Source: Haematococcus lacustris (taxonomy: Eukaryota; Chlorophyta; Chlorophyceae; Chlamydomonadales; Haematococcaceae). From it: a stretch of DNA of 64,000 bases. The stretch is from contig JASKMD010000013.1 of the NCBI GenBank assembly GCA_030144725.1, forward strand, positions 4,310,278 to 4,374,277, in the 5' to 3' direction. This document shows, in pieces, positions 1 through 10,629 of this stretch. Each line of letters starts with the position of its first letter. The first letter of the stretch is position 1. The notes beneath the pieces were generated by a model. It was not told where the DNA came from, made no database searches, and saw only the letters and a list, made by a program, of their open reading frames with translations. Position numbers and translations under genes: made by a program.

Positions 1-970
1 CTGCAGCAGCTCAGTCAGGTCGTCCAGCTGGTATTGGCAAGGTAGAGTGAGCACCTGCAGCTGAGCCAGAGGTTGCAAGTACTGCACCAGGTAGTTTGTA
101 CCATCATAGGGAACAATAGTACAGGGATAAATCTAGCTGGGTCAGGTGTTGCGCCAGGGGCTGAAAGCTAGGCAGCGATGGTGTGCCAGGCTGTTTGGGG
201 CGTACGGCAGCTATGCTGAGCTGCTTCAACTGCAGACCCTGGAACAGAGTGCCCACTGCTCCAGGTGCATCACCATCTGGCACGCTGGTCTTGGTTAGGT
301 CTAGCCGCTGCAGCTGCAGGGCCAGCGGCGGGTGTGAGAGCAGGCTGGCCAGGGCATCGCTTGAGACACAGAGCCCCTGCAAGGTCAGGGCAGTCAGGCT
401 GGAGAAGCTGTCCAGAAGCTGCTGCGCAAGGCCAGGTGGACAGCGCAGATGTTTGAGCTTGTCGAAGTCATAAATCCCACTGCTAACCAAGTTGCAGACC
501 TCCACTGCTGCACAGTTGCCCAGCTTTGCCAGGGCATGGGCCAGCAGGTCGGTGTAATCTTGGGTATACTCTGTCTGTGGCAGCTGCAAGGTGGGAGCCA
601 ACTGCTTCCTGTAGCCCTTGCTGTCCTCTGTCTCTGGCTGCCACAATGTGAGGGCCAGCTTGCTTGTCCTCGCTTGCAGGGCTGCAACAACTCGGGGCGT
701 GAGCAGCTGGTTGCAGCACTGCCTGCCCAGCTGGATGCGCAAGGCTGGGAGGTGCAGCAGGCGGGCCTGGGAGAAGGCGCGGCAGGTCAGAGGCAGCAGG
801 CTCCTGGCCCCAAGCTGCATGACCCGGCAAGCGATGTCATCCTGCAACGCTGGCGGGAGGTCCAGCAGCCTAGTGGCAGGAGGGGGCACCTCGCCGGCTG
901 GGCTGTACCCATCTGTTGCTGAGGCACCGCCATCCACTGTGACTTGATGTTGCATGTCACGCTGGCTCAT
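1..970 (-). pseudogene. F-box-like/LRR gene, subfamily A, frameshifted and cut by the left edge
   Basis: The reading frame starts with ATG at 970 (MSQRDMQHQ) and is open for 288 codons to a stop at 104. It has the family N-terminus, a degenerate F-box-like segment (LLDLPPALQDDIACRV, about residues 35-80), and the first LRRs (LTALTLQGL, LKQLSIAA, LTQLDLS). Just after LTQLDLS the frame ends, but the homologous continuation (LVQYLQPLAQLQVLTLP, then LTELLQ) is readable in a different frame from about 125 down to base 1. A small indel near 105-140 therefore breaks the gene, and the rest lies outside the window. Role unknown; by family it would be a protein-binding LRR protein, perhaps an SCF substrate adaptor. 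A sequencing indel cannot be excluded. Confidence 0.75.
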
Positions 971-1460
971 AGCTGGGACTGTCTCTTGATCTGCAGGGTG
1001 GGTGGAACAACAAGGCTGTCAGTGTATGAGGGGCGCCAGTAGCAGTACCAGCAGCAGCGTATGATAGGCTGGGTGTTGGTGTGGGTACGCACCTGGCTGC
1101 GCCTGGCTTCTCTCAGCTCTTCTGACGGCGATGCCTTTTGATTGGCCTGCAGAGCAGAAATAGTGCAGCAGCGTGATCACAGCCGGTAGATCACAACTGG
1201 CGAGAAACACCGTTCGCTGGCTATTCCCACAGGCGCTTCCGGTGACTCACCCGCGGTTGGTTGGGCTGGCCTGTGCGGCTGTGGGCTGTGCGGCCCGATG
1301 TTACAGCCAGCTGGGCCACGCGACCCGCCGAGCAGGGTTAAGCTAGCTTCGCTCGAAGCCGAGGGCGATGCGCCTAGGCGACACGGGCATCATCGGTGCA
1401 TGAGCTAGACTGCGAATAGCGGCAGTTGCATTCGAAGCTTGTCGCGATTGCTGCGTACAT
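971..1460. promoter_or_regulatory. 5' flank shared by subfamily A/B genes
   Basis: This block directly upstream of the ATG at 970 recurs before most family members. It holds a CAGCAGCAGCG core (about 1048-1063), and further out GTGAGTCACC on the minus strand (about 1241-1250). The equivalent site in other copies reads GTAAGTCATC. That looks like a splice donor, and a CTGCAG lies just before the ATG, so a 5'-UTR intron of about 270 nt is plausible. No clear TATA box is seen. Confidence 0.4.
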
Positions 1461-2355
1461 GCCGGCAAACCCAGACCAATCTGTTCATCCTATGTATCTC
1501 TCTTATGTAACCCCCTATATTGAACCCCTATATCGTGTAACCCTCCTTCGATGGAATTGTGACCTCCTATTGTGTACCTTGGCACTCAAAACTTCCAGTC
1601 ACATGCTGCGAACGTGTATAGCGAACACTCAGCCTTATCTGTTCGACATTTCCTCCCTGGGCTGCCTGCACCCGGCATCCCCCTCGACACATCAGGCATC
1701 TGCATGTTTACCTTCCTGTCAGGGTCGGGTCACGTTAGCAGCCCATCACCATCATCACCCTCGAAGGACGGACCCTTGTGTGGCATATCTGATCTGTCCG
1801 GTGCTCAGGAAGCTTTATGATGTTTGCTTTGTATGCTACTCGAGCATCTACATAGCAGTGCGAGCCACAACCACTGCCACCATGCCGCCAACAAGTCAAC
1901 ACCGCCATGGTGGTTTGCATGCATGCCACCATGGCAGCGGACATTCATGGGTGCAACCGCTGGCACACAATGCAGCCTCTCATTCCCTCGCCACCCCGCC
2001 TTGGCCTGGCTCCTGGCACCACATCGGCCTTCCCTGCCGCTGCCGCCACCCCAGGCTGTGGGGGCCCTTACCTCCACAACCGCCCACCAGGCCAGCCAGG
2101 CAGCTCGACAGTGCATGTGTCTGTAGTCAGTGCCACACACTGCAGCCAAACGCCCCCGCTGCAGGTCCTGTGTGGATCCAGCCTGGCAGCTATGTGCAGG
2201 CAGTGCGGGTGTCAGCCTGGCTGCTTGTCAGTGCCACTGACCAGGCTACCCCAGGGGTTGGTTGCTGGCAGCAGTGGACACCCTCCTCCAGCACTGCTGC
2301 TCTGCTCTGACACTGCCCTCTGGAGGCAGCAGCCTGAGTCAGCTGCTCTGCTGCT

Positions 2356-2452
2356 CTGCAGGGCGGCAGGTCAGCAGGGCATCAGAGCGGCAGGGCAGCA
2401 GGTCAGTAGGGCAGCAGGTCAGCAGGGCATCAGGGCGGCAGGGCAGCAGGCT
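2356..2452. repeat. GGCAGGGCA-type 9-bp minisatellite
   Basis: Imperfect tandem copies of a 9-bp GGCAGGGCA/GCAGGTCAG motif. It is the same family as the arrays at 2858-2910, 6946-7050, 13185-13255, 27182-27508 and 50778-50886. Confidence 0.8.
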
Positions 2453-2857
2453 CCTGCATATCATATCATATCTGTGCATATCATGTGTCCGTGTTGTCCA
2501 TGCAACTGTGTCCATGCAAACATTCTACAAACAGCCAATGTTGCAGTCAACGCTCACATCACGCCTGACTGACCAGTTCGCCCAACCCTCCTTGTGCTGC
2601 CACCATCTAGCACCCCCCTGCACATGTTGTGTCTGTGCTGTTAGCCTTCTACAAGACTCCTGGGCACAGGAGACGAGACGAGCAGGTGCAACAAGGGCCG
2701 CTCCACAGTCTGAGGACGTGCACCATCATCCAGCCCACGGCAGCCCATCACCATAGGCCGACAACCATGTAGCATTTCTCCCGAGCTATCCGATGTAGAG
2801 CCAGCTACTGCTCCCATAGATTGACGTCCTCCAGCTCAGCGTTACACCTTATCAGGA

Positions 2858-2910
2858 GGGCGGCAGGTCAGCAGGGCGGCAGGGCGACAGGGCGGCAGGG
2901 CGGCAGGGCT
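2858..2910. repeat. GGCAGGGCG-type minisatellite, short array
   Basis: About six degenerate copies of the 9-bp GGCAGGGCG/GGCAGGGCA unit, placed between unrelated unique-looking segments. Confidence 0.75.
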
Positions 2911-3767
2911 GACTGGTACTAGTAACTGGCACGATCCCAGACATTCAGTGTGATGGCGTTGGGATGGCAAGCTCAATGCATGGCCATATGCGTGAAACAG
3001 TTGTACCCTCGCAACAACTACTTCCGTAAGCATGTCACTGACTCAAATTCACCCTGCTGCCACCACCATCACCACCGCTGGCATCACACACCACATCACA
3101 CCGCAGCCACACACTGCCTTAGCGTGCCTGCCTCTTTCACACCACAGCCCCCATTGGCCCAGCCCACAAGCCAAGGCTATCCCTGCTGCTGCTACCCCTG
3201 CCACCCCTGCTGTTACCTCCGTGTTGGCTTAGGGGCACTACCCGCTCACCTGACGATGAGAGAGAAGCCTTGTCTTGTTAAGGTAGCAGCAGCAGCATGA
3301 CACTCGCCACAGGCCACAGCGCCTGCATCACAAGGCAGGGTCTGAGAGGCCGGGAGAGCAAGTTATGCTTGACATGAGAGGGACATTGCAGCTGGCTAGC
3401 TGCCCCCGCCACCCTGTGGGCTCAGCCCTGGCTCCATCCCAGCACCAGCTCCAGCACCCGTCAGCCTGGCCAGCTGCACAGGGGGAAACCCTCCAGCCAG
3501 CCCCCTCAAGCCACTAGAGCAGCACACCTTGGCAATGGGTAAACTTTGGCCTCGACATTGCCTGCCACTGCCTGGCCAGTCAGTCAGGGTCAGGGCAACA
3601 CACAATAGCACTGTAGCAGCATAGCGGCTGTGCTCATCCTAACCCTAGCTGTGTTGGCTGCTCACACACTGTGAAACGCAACGAATAGCAACTGAAAGTC
3701 ATCCCACCCCTCGTGTTACCTCCTATTCACCGACCAACAGACTATCATGACAGCCATCGCTCCCTAG

Positions 3768-3793
3768 CAGCAGCAGCAGCAGCAGCAGCAGCA
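3768..3793. repeat. (CAG)n microsatellite
   Basis: An uninterrupted run of about eight CAG triplets inside the conserved 3'-flank block. The corresponding position in other copies (14360, 22915, 45035, 56315) has no array or only two or three triplets. Confidence 0.85.
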
Positions 3794-4207
3794 GGTTGTG
3801 GCGTTGCATGCGCTGTGGCCGAGTTATCGCGCCCTTCATGGAGCCATGTGCCCTCACAATGCGTGTCTCATGTTGCCTAGGGTTCTTCCCAAACAAATTC
3901 CCAGCCAGCCACTATCACATCAACCTCAACACCCAAAAACGCAACCTTAGCTACAACACTGACCTTGCCTGGCTACTACTGTCACGCATGATGTCAAGGC
4001 AGGCAAAATGTGTGTTGTGACAAAGCTGCTGTCAACAAGCATGATGCAAGCATTGAAGCTGTCTAGTCTGGTCCAACCACGCATGTCTTCTTGGTGTCCC
4101 CTTTGCTGGGTCTTTCAGCATGGTGGCCTTCAACACTGTGGCATGCATGGAACCACACAAAGCATCAAAGCCCCGGCAACCGCTGTCAGTCGCCACATAA
4201 GCAGCAA

Positions 4208-6054
4208 TCAACACTCATCGAATATGCTCACTTTGATCATGTTAGCCTTCACCCAGCTGCCAGCCTGCCAACATGCAGGCAGCTCAGAGGCAGTGAATCG
4301 ATAGCGAATTGTGATGTCCAGCCACCGTGCCCAGGGCTGCTCAGCCATGAGCTGCAGTGACTCATGCATGGCTGCAGAAACACATCCCTTTATGTCTCTG
4401 AATTGGACCTTCTGCACGGCAGGCATGAGCTGCACCAGCTGGCACCAGAACTCCAGTGAGGGCTCAATGCTGCCGTCACACAGCTCAAAGTGGGTGCAGT
4501 CCCGGCACAATGGAGCCAGTGCCAGGACATCAGCAGCAGTAACTTTATGCAGGTAATAGACCTGCACCTTGCCACGACACGGCAGCGGTTGCAGCATAGC
4601 TACCAGCTTTGCCAGTTCCACCCTCTGCTGTTGTAGGAGTGCGGGAGTGATGACATGACGGTACCTCGAGCTCCGTGTCCACAGGTCCATTCCCTTGATC
4701 ATCACTGGCACCTTGCACGCTTGTGCAAAGAGGTGGGGTACCGTTGCCACCACAGGGTCTGGGATATCCCGCACACTAATGGCCAGTTTCCCCAACACTA
4801 GAGGCTGAGAGAGGGAGTGCAGGGGCAGGTAAGCGACCACCTTGAAGTCAAGAGTCCCAGTCAGCTCCAGCCGCTGCCAGCTGCAGGGCGCATCAGCATA
4901 TGAGGTGTCCAATGCCTCAACTTGGCGCAGCTGTAGGCTGGTGATCTGGGTGGCTGCCAGGAGTGTGTCGAGCTGCTGCTGGCCTGAGATTGTGACGTCT
5001 GGCAGCTGCAGGGTGTGGAGCTGAGGCAGCACCTGCAGCAGCTGGGTCAGGCCCTCCAGTTTGTATGGGCAGAGTAGAGTGAGCACCTGCAGCTGAGCCA
5101 GCGGTCGGAAGTACTCAACCAGGTGTTCAGGCTGCACCATGTATTGCTCATTTTCTTCCCCATACTGCGGATAGAACAGGAAAAAGTGCAGCTGGGTCAG
5201 GTGTTGCGCCAGGGACTGAAAGCTTGGCAGGTTCACAGGCGGTGGTATCAGCTGCTGTAGGGTGCCGAGTCCGCCACGCCAGACTACGGCGGTAATGCTC
5301 AGCTGCTTCAACCGCAGACCGTGGAACAGAGGGCCAATTGCTCTAGGCGCATCACCAACCATGAGGCAGATATGGGTGAGATGCAGCTGCTGCAGCTGCA
5401 GGGCCAGCGGCGGGTGGGAGAGCAGGCTGGCCAGCGCATCGATTGGGACATTGAGCCCCTCCAGGGTCAGGGCAGTCAGGCTAGGGAAGCTGTCCAGCAG
5501 CTGCTGGGCAAGGCCAGGTGGGCAGCACAGATGTCTGCACTCGTCATGGTGATATCTGCCACTGTAAAGATTTGCCCCGCTGCTGACCAAGTTGCAGACC
5601 TCCACTGCTGCACAGTTGTCCAGCTTTGCCAGGGCATGGGCCAGCAGGTCGGTATAATATTGGCTGTACTCTGTCCGCGGCAGCTGCCCTCGCTGTAGCC
5701 CTCGCTGTCCTCTGTTTCCGGCTGCCACAAGGTGAGAGCCAGCTTGGTCTTCCTTGCTTGCAGGGTTGCGACAACTCGGGGCGTGAGCAGCTGGTCGCAG
5801 CACTGCCGGCCCAGCTGGATGCGCAAGGCTGGGGCGTGCAGCAGGTGGGCCAAGGAGAAGGAGCGGCAGGTCAGGGGCAGCATGCTCCTGACCCCAAGCT
5901 GCATGACCCGGCAAGCGATGTCATCCAGCAGCGCTGGCGGGAGGTCCAGCAGCCTAGTGGCAGCAGGGGGCGCCTCGCTGGCTGGGCTGTACCCATCTGC
6001 TGTTGAGGCACAGCCATCCACTGTGGCTTGATGTTGCATGTCACGCTGGGTCAT
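4208..6054 (-). pseudogene. F-box-like/LRR gene, subfamily A, single frameshift
   Basis: Translation from ATG 6054 (MTQRDMQHQATVDG) gives the family N-terminus and F-box-like segment up to ETEDSEGYSEG. The homologous continuation (QLPRTEYSQYYTDLLAHAL) is then in another frame and runs open to the stop at 4208, ending IKVSIFDEC. Compared with intact copies, the KQLAPTLQLPQTEY stretch is shortened here, so a deletion near 5680-5700 that is not a multiple of three breaks the gene. The rest of the LRR region and the C-terminal block (ADVLALAPLCRDC, then PSLEFWCQLVQLMPAVQ, then QPWARWLDI) are undamaged, so the break looks recent. The open stretch upstream of the shift in the 4208 frame (MPGHAAWGQE) is an out-of-frame shadow, not a real start. 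Confidence 0.75.
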
Positions 6055-6116
6055 AGCTGGGGCTGTATGTTGACCTGCAGAGTGGGTGGAGCAACGAGGC
6101 TGTCAGGGTGTGAGGG

Positions 6117-6120
<4 letters not shown>

Positions 6121-6154
<34 letters not shown>

Positions 6155-6168
6155 GCAGCAGCAGCAGC

Positions 6169-6221
<53 letters not shown>
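6121..6221. repeat. expanded (CAG)n/(CTG)n tract in a gene's 5' flank
   Basis: About 100 bp of CAG triplets with a few CGG interruptions, 70-170 bp upstream of the ATG at 6054. Other copies carry only three or four CAG at exactly this place (for example 1048, 16612, 21714, 39950, 50292). It is a copy-specific triplet expansion in probable 5'-UTR or 5'-UTR-intron sequence. Poly-Ser and poly-Cys frames across it are artefacts. Confidence 0.9.
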
Positions 6222-6225
<4 letters not shown>

Positions 6226-6945
6226 GGCGTATGATTGACTGGGTGTGGGTGCGGGTACGCACCTGGCTTCGCCTGGCTGCTCTCAGCTCACTTCTCTTGG
6301 CGACGCCTTCAGATAAGCCTGCAGAGCGGAAAGCGCACAGCAGCGCGGAACTCGGACACAAGCCAGTAGATCACAGCTGGAGAAACACACTACTCGCTGG
6401 CGACTCCAACAGGCGCTTTAGGTGACTTACGAGCGGCACGATGTTACTTTCGGCTAACGCGCTTCGGCTTTGGCTTCGACTTTGGCGTCGGCTTACGCCC
6501 AATCCCAGTTGGGCGAGGCTTTCTTGCTGGGCAGAACCACGTTACCTCCGCCTGCGCCTAGGGTTCTTCCATGCAACCTTATTCAGCCCCCCACCCCCCA
6601 TCGGAGTTGGAGCGTTGTGTTCTACCTCGTTGTGTCTCAATCGCCTTTTCGTTCTTCCCCCTCAACCGGAGTTGGATCCTCTCATTGTGTCTCATTCTCC
6701 TTACTACCTTGTTTCATTGTCTCTATCACAACTCACACAGAGCATTGATGTACATGCACTGGCGCAACGGAGCTTTCTAGCTGCTGCCAATGTGCTATAC
6801 GCTATCGAAAACGGTGCAGTATGAAGCGCTGTCATGGTAGAGCCTGTGCTTTGATTATACATTCTCATGCTCGCACGCAGCTCCCTGACGACTTCCTCAC
6901 AAAGCATTGCTCTTCGTGCTTCGCCTTCATTGAATTGGGGAGCGG
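6222..6945. promoter_or_regulatory. distal 5' flank of the 6054 gene copy
   Basis: Contains the conserved minus-strand GTAAGTCACC (about 6421-6430), the putative donor of a 5'-UTR intron. A block rich in TTCGGCTTTGGCTT (6465-6490) follows and is shared with 47455-47490. The end of the stretch (about 6780-6825, GCTATCGAAAACGGTGCAGT) matches 37640-37660 and may be the end of a decayed LTR. No gene is recognised. Confidence 0.35.
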
Positions 6946-7050
6946 AGCAGCAGGGCGGCAGGGCGGCCAGGCGGCAGGGCGGCAGGGCGGCAGGGCGGCA
7001 GGGCGGCAGGGCGGCAGGGCGGCAGGGCAGCAGGGCAGCAGGGCGGCAGG
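6946..7050. repeat. GGCAGGGCG minisatellite, regular array
   Basis: About eleven 9-bp units, nearly all GGCAGGGCG, with GGCAGGGCA variants at the right end. It is among the most homogeneous arrays of this family in the window. Confidence 0.85.
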
Positions 7051-7920
7051 GTCCCTAAGGGCGCCGAGTAGGGCTCTCGCTACCCTGGCTCCATGACATG
7101 GCGTGGGTCAAGGCGCTGAGGTGCCACCCGGGCCCTGGCCACCAATGTGTTTGATAGGCTCAACACGTGGAGGTGCCCCTGCTGTCCCCCAGCCTCCTGC
7201 TGCTGCCAGGCACCCCTCCCCCTCTGCTAGTGCTAGTCGCCCTCACCCGGCCTGCCGCCCTGAATCTGCCCACTGCCATGCCCTGCCTGGCGCAACCACT
7301 GGCTCCAGCGTGTCCTCCAGCAAGCTGTGTGTGACCGGGCTGTGCAGCGAGTCAGGCCGCCCGCTGGCCCCGTGCTGCCGCCTGCACTCCCAGGGCCAGG
7401 TGGGCTGCAGGGGGTGGGGGCCCCCAATAGCCTCATCTTCCCTGACTGCACCAACAACAGCAGCGTTAACCAGCAGGCATGTCAGCAGGCCAGCATTGGT
7501 TCAGGAGGCCGGGCGTCGGGCGTCAGGGCGGGCCAGGTAGGCAGGCAAGGTTGGTGAGGCGAGTTGCGACGGTTGCGGTTCTGAAGACCGGCCGAATTTC
7601 TTAAAAGAAGCAATACAGAGAAAAGAAGCAATACAGAGCTTGCCACACCACCAGCTGCCGGCCTAGTGCCACTGGCCACACCACACGGCCTCTGAAAATG
7701 AGACGTGAAGACGAAGACGTGAAGACTCATGAAACTGAGACTTGAATACTGGTCATGTCACATCACCCGCAAGGAACACACTGTTGTTGGCACACATGTT
7801 AGGGGCCACTCATGCATCTGCATGCAAAACATATGTGGCTGTTGCTGCTCCTGGCAAGGGTGCACACACTCGTGACTTCTACTGCACCCTAAGGGCAGCC
7901 CTGGCACAATGGCGCCATAT
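7051..7920. other. intergenic, no gene recognised; includes 3' flank of subfamily C
   Basis: 7100-7560 is GC-rich with chance frames only. 7765-7885 is the 3' flank of the truncated gene at 7921-9270. It matches 30765-30870, downstream of the intact subfamily C gene (shared GTTGGCACACATG and TGCACACACTCGTGACT), which supports common descent of the two loci. Confidence 0.45.
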
Positions 7921-9270
7921 TCAATGCTTCAGCACTTGCAGCACAGCCACAAGTTGCTGCATCTTTGCATGCTGCGGTGATGTCATGGGGTCGACGCAAC
8001 GTGTCATGGAATACCCGAAAAGGTTGAACTTCCCGATCCTCACTGGCACCTTGCAAGCCTGTGTCAGGTTATGCACTGCCGCCGCCACCAGCTCGCTGTC
8101 GTCACCATCTTCATCATAACCTATGGCAAGCTGTCTCAGCACCAAGGGCTGGGTGAGGGAGTGCAGAGGCAGGTAGGCAGAAGTGGCGCAGTCCACACAG
8201 CCTGTGAGCTCCAACCGCTGCCAGCTGCAGGGCGCATCTGCACGTGAGCTGGTCAGCCCATGAAACTGGCCCAGCTGGATGCTGGTTAGCTGGGTGGCTT
8301 TCAGCAGGATGTCCAGCGACTCCTGACCAAGGACTGCTGAGTTAGGCAAATTCAGGGTGCGCAGCTGAGGCATCGCCTGGAGCAGCCCAGGCAGACCATT
8401 CAGGTGGCGAAAACCACCGGAAATCGTCAGCACCTGCAGCTGAGCCAGGGGCTGCAGTGCTGCAGTGAAGTCGTCAAGATCCCTTACACAAAACTCCCGC
8501 TGCTGCACGCACAACTGTGTCAGGTGCTGGGACAATGGCTGCAGGTTGGGCAGGAGGGGTCTCCTCTCCTGGGCCCGCAAGCTCAGCTGCTTCAGCCTGG
8601 AGGCATGGAACAGAGTGGTCAGGGTGGCTGCCCCTGGCTGAGGCTGCAGAATGGGGAGGATGCTAATGTAGCTGAGGTCCAGTTGCTGCAGCTGCAGGGA
8701 AAGCTGCGGGTGGGTGAGCAGGCTAGCCAAATTACGGCAGCGGATGACATAGCCGTGGAGTGACAGGGAGGTCAGGCCCGGGAAGATGTCCACCAGGCAC
8801 TGAGCAAGGTCGGGGCCGCATTCTAGGCTCACACAGACGTTTAACTGGTGACAAGGCTTCCTGAATCCCAGCCTAAAGGCTTCCACGGCTGCACAGCTGG
8901 GCAGCTTTTTCAGAACATTGGTCAGGAGCTTGATGTCCAGCCTGCAGTTTTGTGACTGCTGATGCTCCATAGTCAGGGCCAGCTTGCATGTCCTGGCTTG
9001 CAGGGCTGCGACGACGCGAGGTGTGAGCTGCTGGTCGCAGCGCTGGCTGTCCAGCTGGATGTGGAGAGCTGGGGCGTGCAACAGGTTGGTCTTGGATAAG
9101 GCACGGCAGGAGAGAGACAGGGGTCCTCCAGCACCAAGCTGTGTGGCCCGGCGAGCGACGTCATCCAATAGCGCAGCAGCCAGGTCGAACAGGGAGGTGC
9201 CAGGAGGAGGTCCAAGCGTTGCTGAGCGGGCCTCGACGGATACATCGCTGTGCCTGCATTGTGTAGACAT
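7921..9270 (-). pseudogene. F-box-like/LRR gene, subfamily C, C-terminal region deleted
   Basis: The open frame extends up to 9375, but alignment with the relative starting at 32608 favours ATG 9270 (MSTQCRHSDVSVEARS), giving about 449 residues. F-box-like segment LFDLAAALLDDVARRATQLG; LRR cores LTSLSLHGY, LQQLDLSYI, LKQLSLRA, LQVLTISGG, LTSIQLG. It stops right after LVAVLQVLKH. The intact relative continues for about 105 more residues including the APLCQAC and FWRQLVQLMP blocks. Next to the stop, 7895-7918 still matches the relative's APLCQAC codons (CTGGCACAATGGCGCCA), followed at once by 3' flank. An internal deletion has therefore removed most of the C-terminal region. Whether the shortened protein is made is unknown. 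Confidence 0.7.
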
Positions 9271-9354
9271 CGTTGTGTGCGATTTCGAGCCACATCGGAG
9301 GACCTTTTCGATATCACATTTGGCATTCACTTGCGAATGAATGTGAGCTGCCAG

Positions 9355-10445
9355 GCCCTTTGCTCCAGCCCTCACCGACTAGGTTGACCAGTGCAGCGCA
9401 GTGCCTGCTTGGGCGCATACTCAGGCTGAAGGCAGGTGGGAGCACGCTGAAGGCAGCTGGGTGACCCACGACCCTTGGCTACCAGCACCGAGCATGGACA
9501 CACAACTACAAAGCCGGGCCTCGTCATTCAATGATGCATCGCATCAGGTCTCAAGTCTAAAGACCTGCCAGTGGTAAAGGATGTCATCAAGGTCCGGCAT
9601 TGCCTCACCTTGCCGGAGCAGCATGAATGCACGAGGGAGCCTGCAGCTGGTGCAGTATGACGTAACAGCACTGCCCGTCACAAGGGGCCAACAGCACCTC
9701 CCTCATCAGCCCGCAAAGGTAGAATCAGCTCCCTGCATTGAGGGTAGTGATTTGTTTGTGTGGATTCTGTTCCCATACACATGGCATTGGCGCTGATGGC
9801 ATTGGCGCTGGATGCTGAAGGTGCCTTCACGGGCACGCCATCAGCGGATGCATCAGTGCGCCTGCGCCTCTTCACCATGGCTGTAGCAATGGGCGCAGCT
9901 GACGAGCTCATTTGACATCACATTTCCTAGACCGCAGTATTCACCAGCGAAAAAAAAGACCCCTTGCTTCAGACCTCCCCACCTAGGTTGACCAGTGCAG
10001 CGCGGACTTGATCATGCCTGCTTGGGCGCATACTGAGGCTGAAGGCACATGGGAGCGCCTCTGCTTGATGACCCACAGCTCCACCACGACCCAGCTGCCA
10101 CCTGGCAGCTGCCACCTACCAGCACCTGGCTACCAGCACCGAGCAAGGACACACAACTACAAAGCCGGGCCTCGTCATTGAAGGATGCATCGCATCAGGT
10201 CTTAAGTCTAAAGACCGGCCAGTGGTACAGGATGCCATTCTGACCCGGCATTGGCACATCTTGCCGCAGCAGCTTGATAAGATGATAGAGCCTGCAGCTG
10301 GTGCAGGATGACACACCAGCACGACCCGTCACCAGGGGCCTTCAGCACCTCCCTCATGAGCCCGCAAAGGCATAACCAGGTCCCCTCACTAGTGCTCGTG
10401 TTTTGTCTGTGTGGACTTATGTTCCTGTGCACATGGTATGGGCTC
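9355..10445. repeat. direct duplication of an upstream flank around an N-terminal gene stub
   Basis: 9360-9780 and about 9966-10440 are direct repeats (shared TAGGTTGACCAGTGCAGCGC, CACACAACTACAAAGCCGGG, CATCGCATCAGGTCT). Between them, about 9800-9872 on the minus strand, lies a short piece of a subfamily C N-terminus starting MVKRRRRTDASADG. The corresponding single-copy flank is upstream of the intact gene at 32608 (32740-33070). The simplest reading is a tandem copy of this gene deleted down to its first codons. Confidence 0.55.
9800..9872 (-). pseudogene. N-terminal stub of a subfamily C LRR gene
   Basis: On the minus strand the codons MVKRRRRTDASADG, then VKAPSAS match the start of the intact gene at 32608 (MVKRRRRSDASVNG, then APSAL). 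Homology ends before the F-box-like segment. Both sides continue into the duplicated upstream flank, so this is a remnant of an otherwise deleted gene. Confidence 0.5.
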
Positions 10446-10629
10446 CTTCCACCTACACTATTGCCTGACCCCTGAGACAGGGCTATAGCCGAGATATGAC
10501 ATAGCAAACATGCACTTATTGTAAGCTGATGATAGCTGAAATGGGGACACAACCTACTGTGCCACAGGCTGCCGCTGCTGCTGTTGCTGGGCCTTGGATG
10601 GCCGGTCTTGCAACTGCTTGTAGCCCAGC

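Larger units (their letters stand above)
1461..4207. other. intergenic mosaic without a recognisable gene
   Basis: Several blocks here recur elsewhere in the window. A pyrimidine-rich stretch with repeated TGTAACCCC (1490-1560) matches 17080-17180 and 22030-22100. A TGCTCTGCTCTGACACTGCC block (about 2298-2318) matches 13480, 17600 and 40735. 3700-3930 and 4020-4207 form the conserved 3' flank found downstream of subfamily A genes. The plus-strand frame 1426-2310 has no recognisable domain and lies in repeated DNA, so it is not annotated. Confidence 0.5.

Noticed and set aside
1426..2310. Plus-strand frame of 294 codons.
   Set aside because: No recognisable domain, lies in repeated spacer blocks, and is not conserved as a frame in the related spacers.
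5476..5914. MPGHAAWGQE-type N-terminus joined to the LRR frame ending at 4208.
   Set aside because: The same MPGH frame appears as an out-of-frame shadow in nearly every copy; the true N-terminus is in the frame starting at 6054, and a frameshift links the two.
6028..6234. Poly-Ser/poly-Cys small proteins over the CAG tract.
   Set aside because: Simple triplet repeat in a non-coding 5' flank; the corresponding site in other copies is short and not in a frame.
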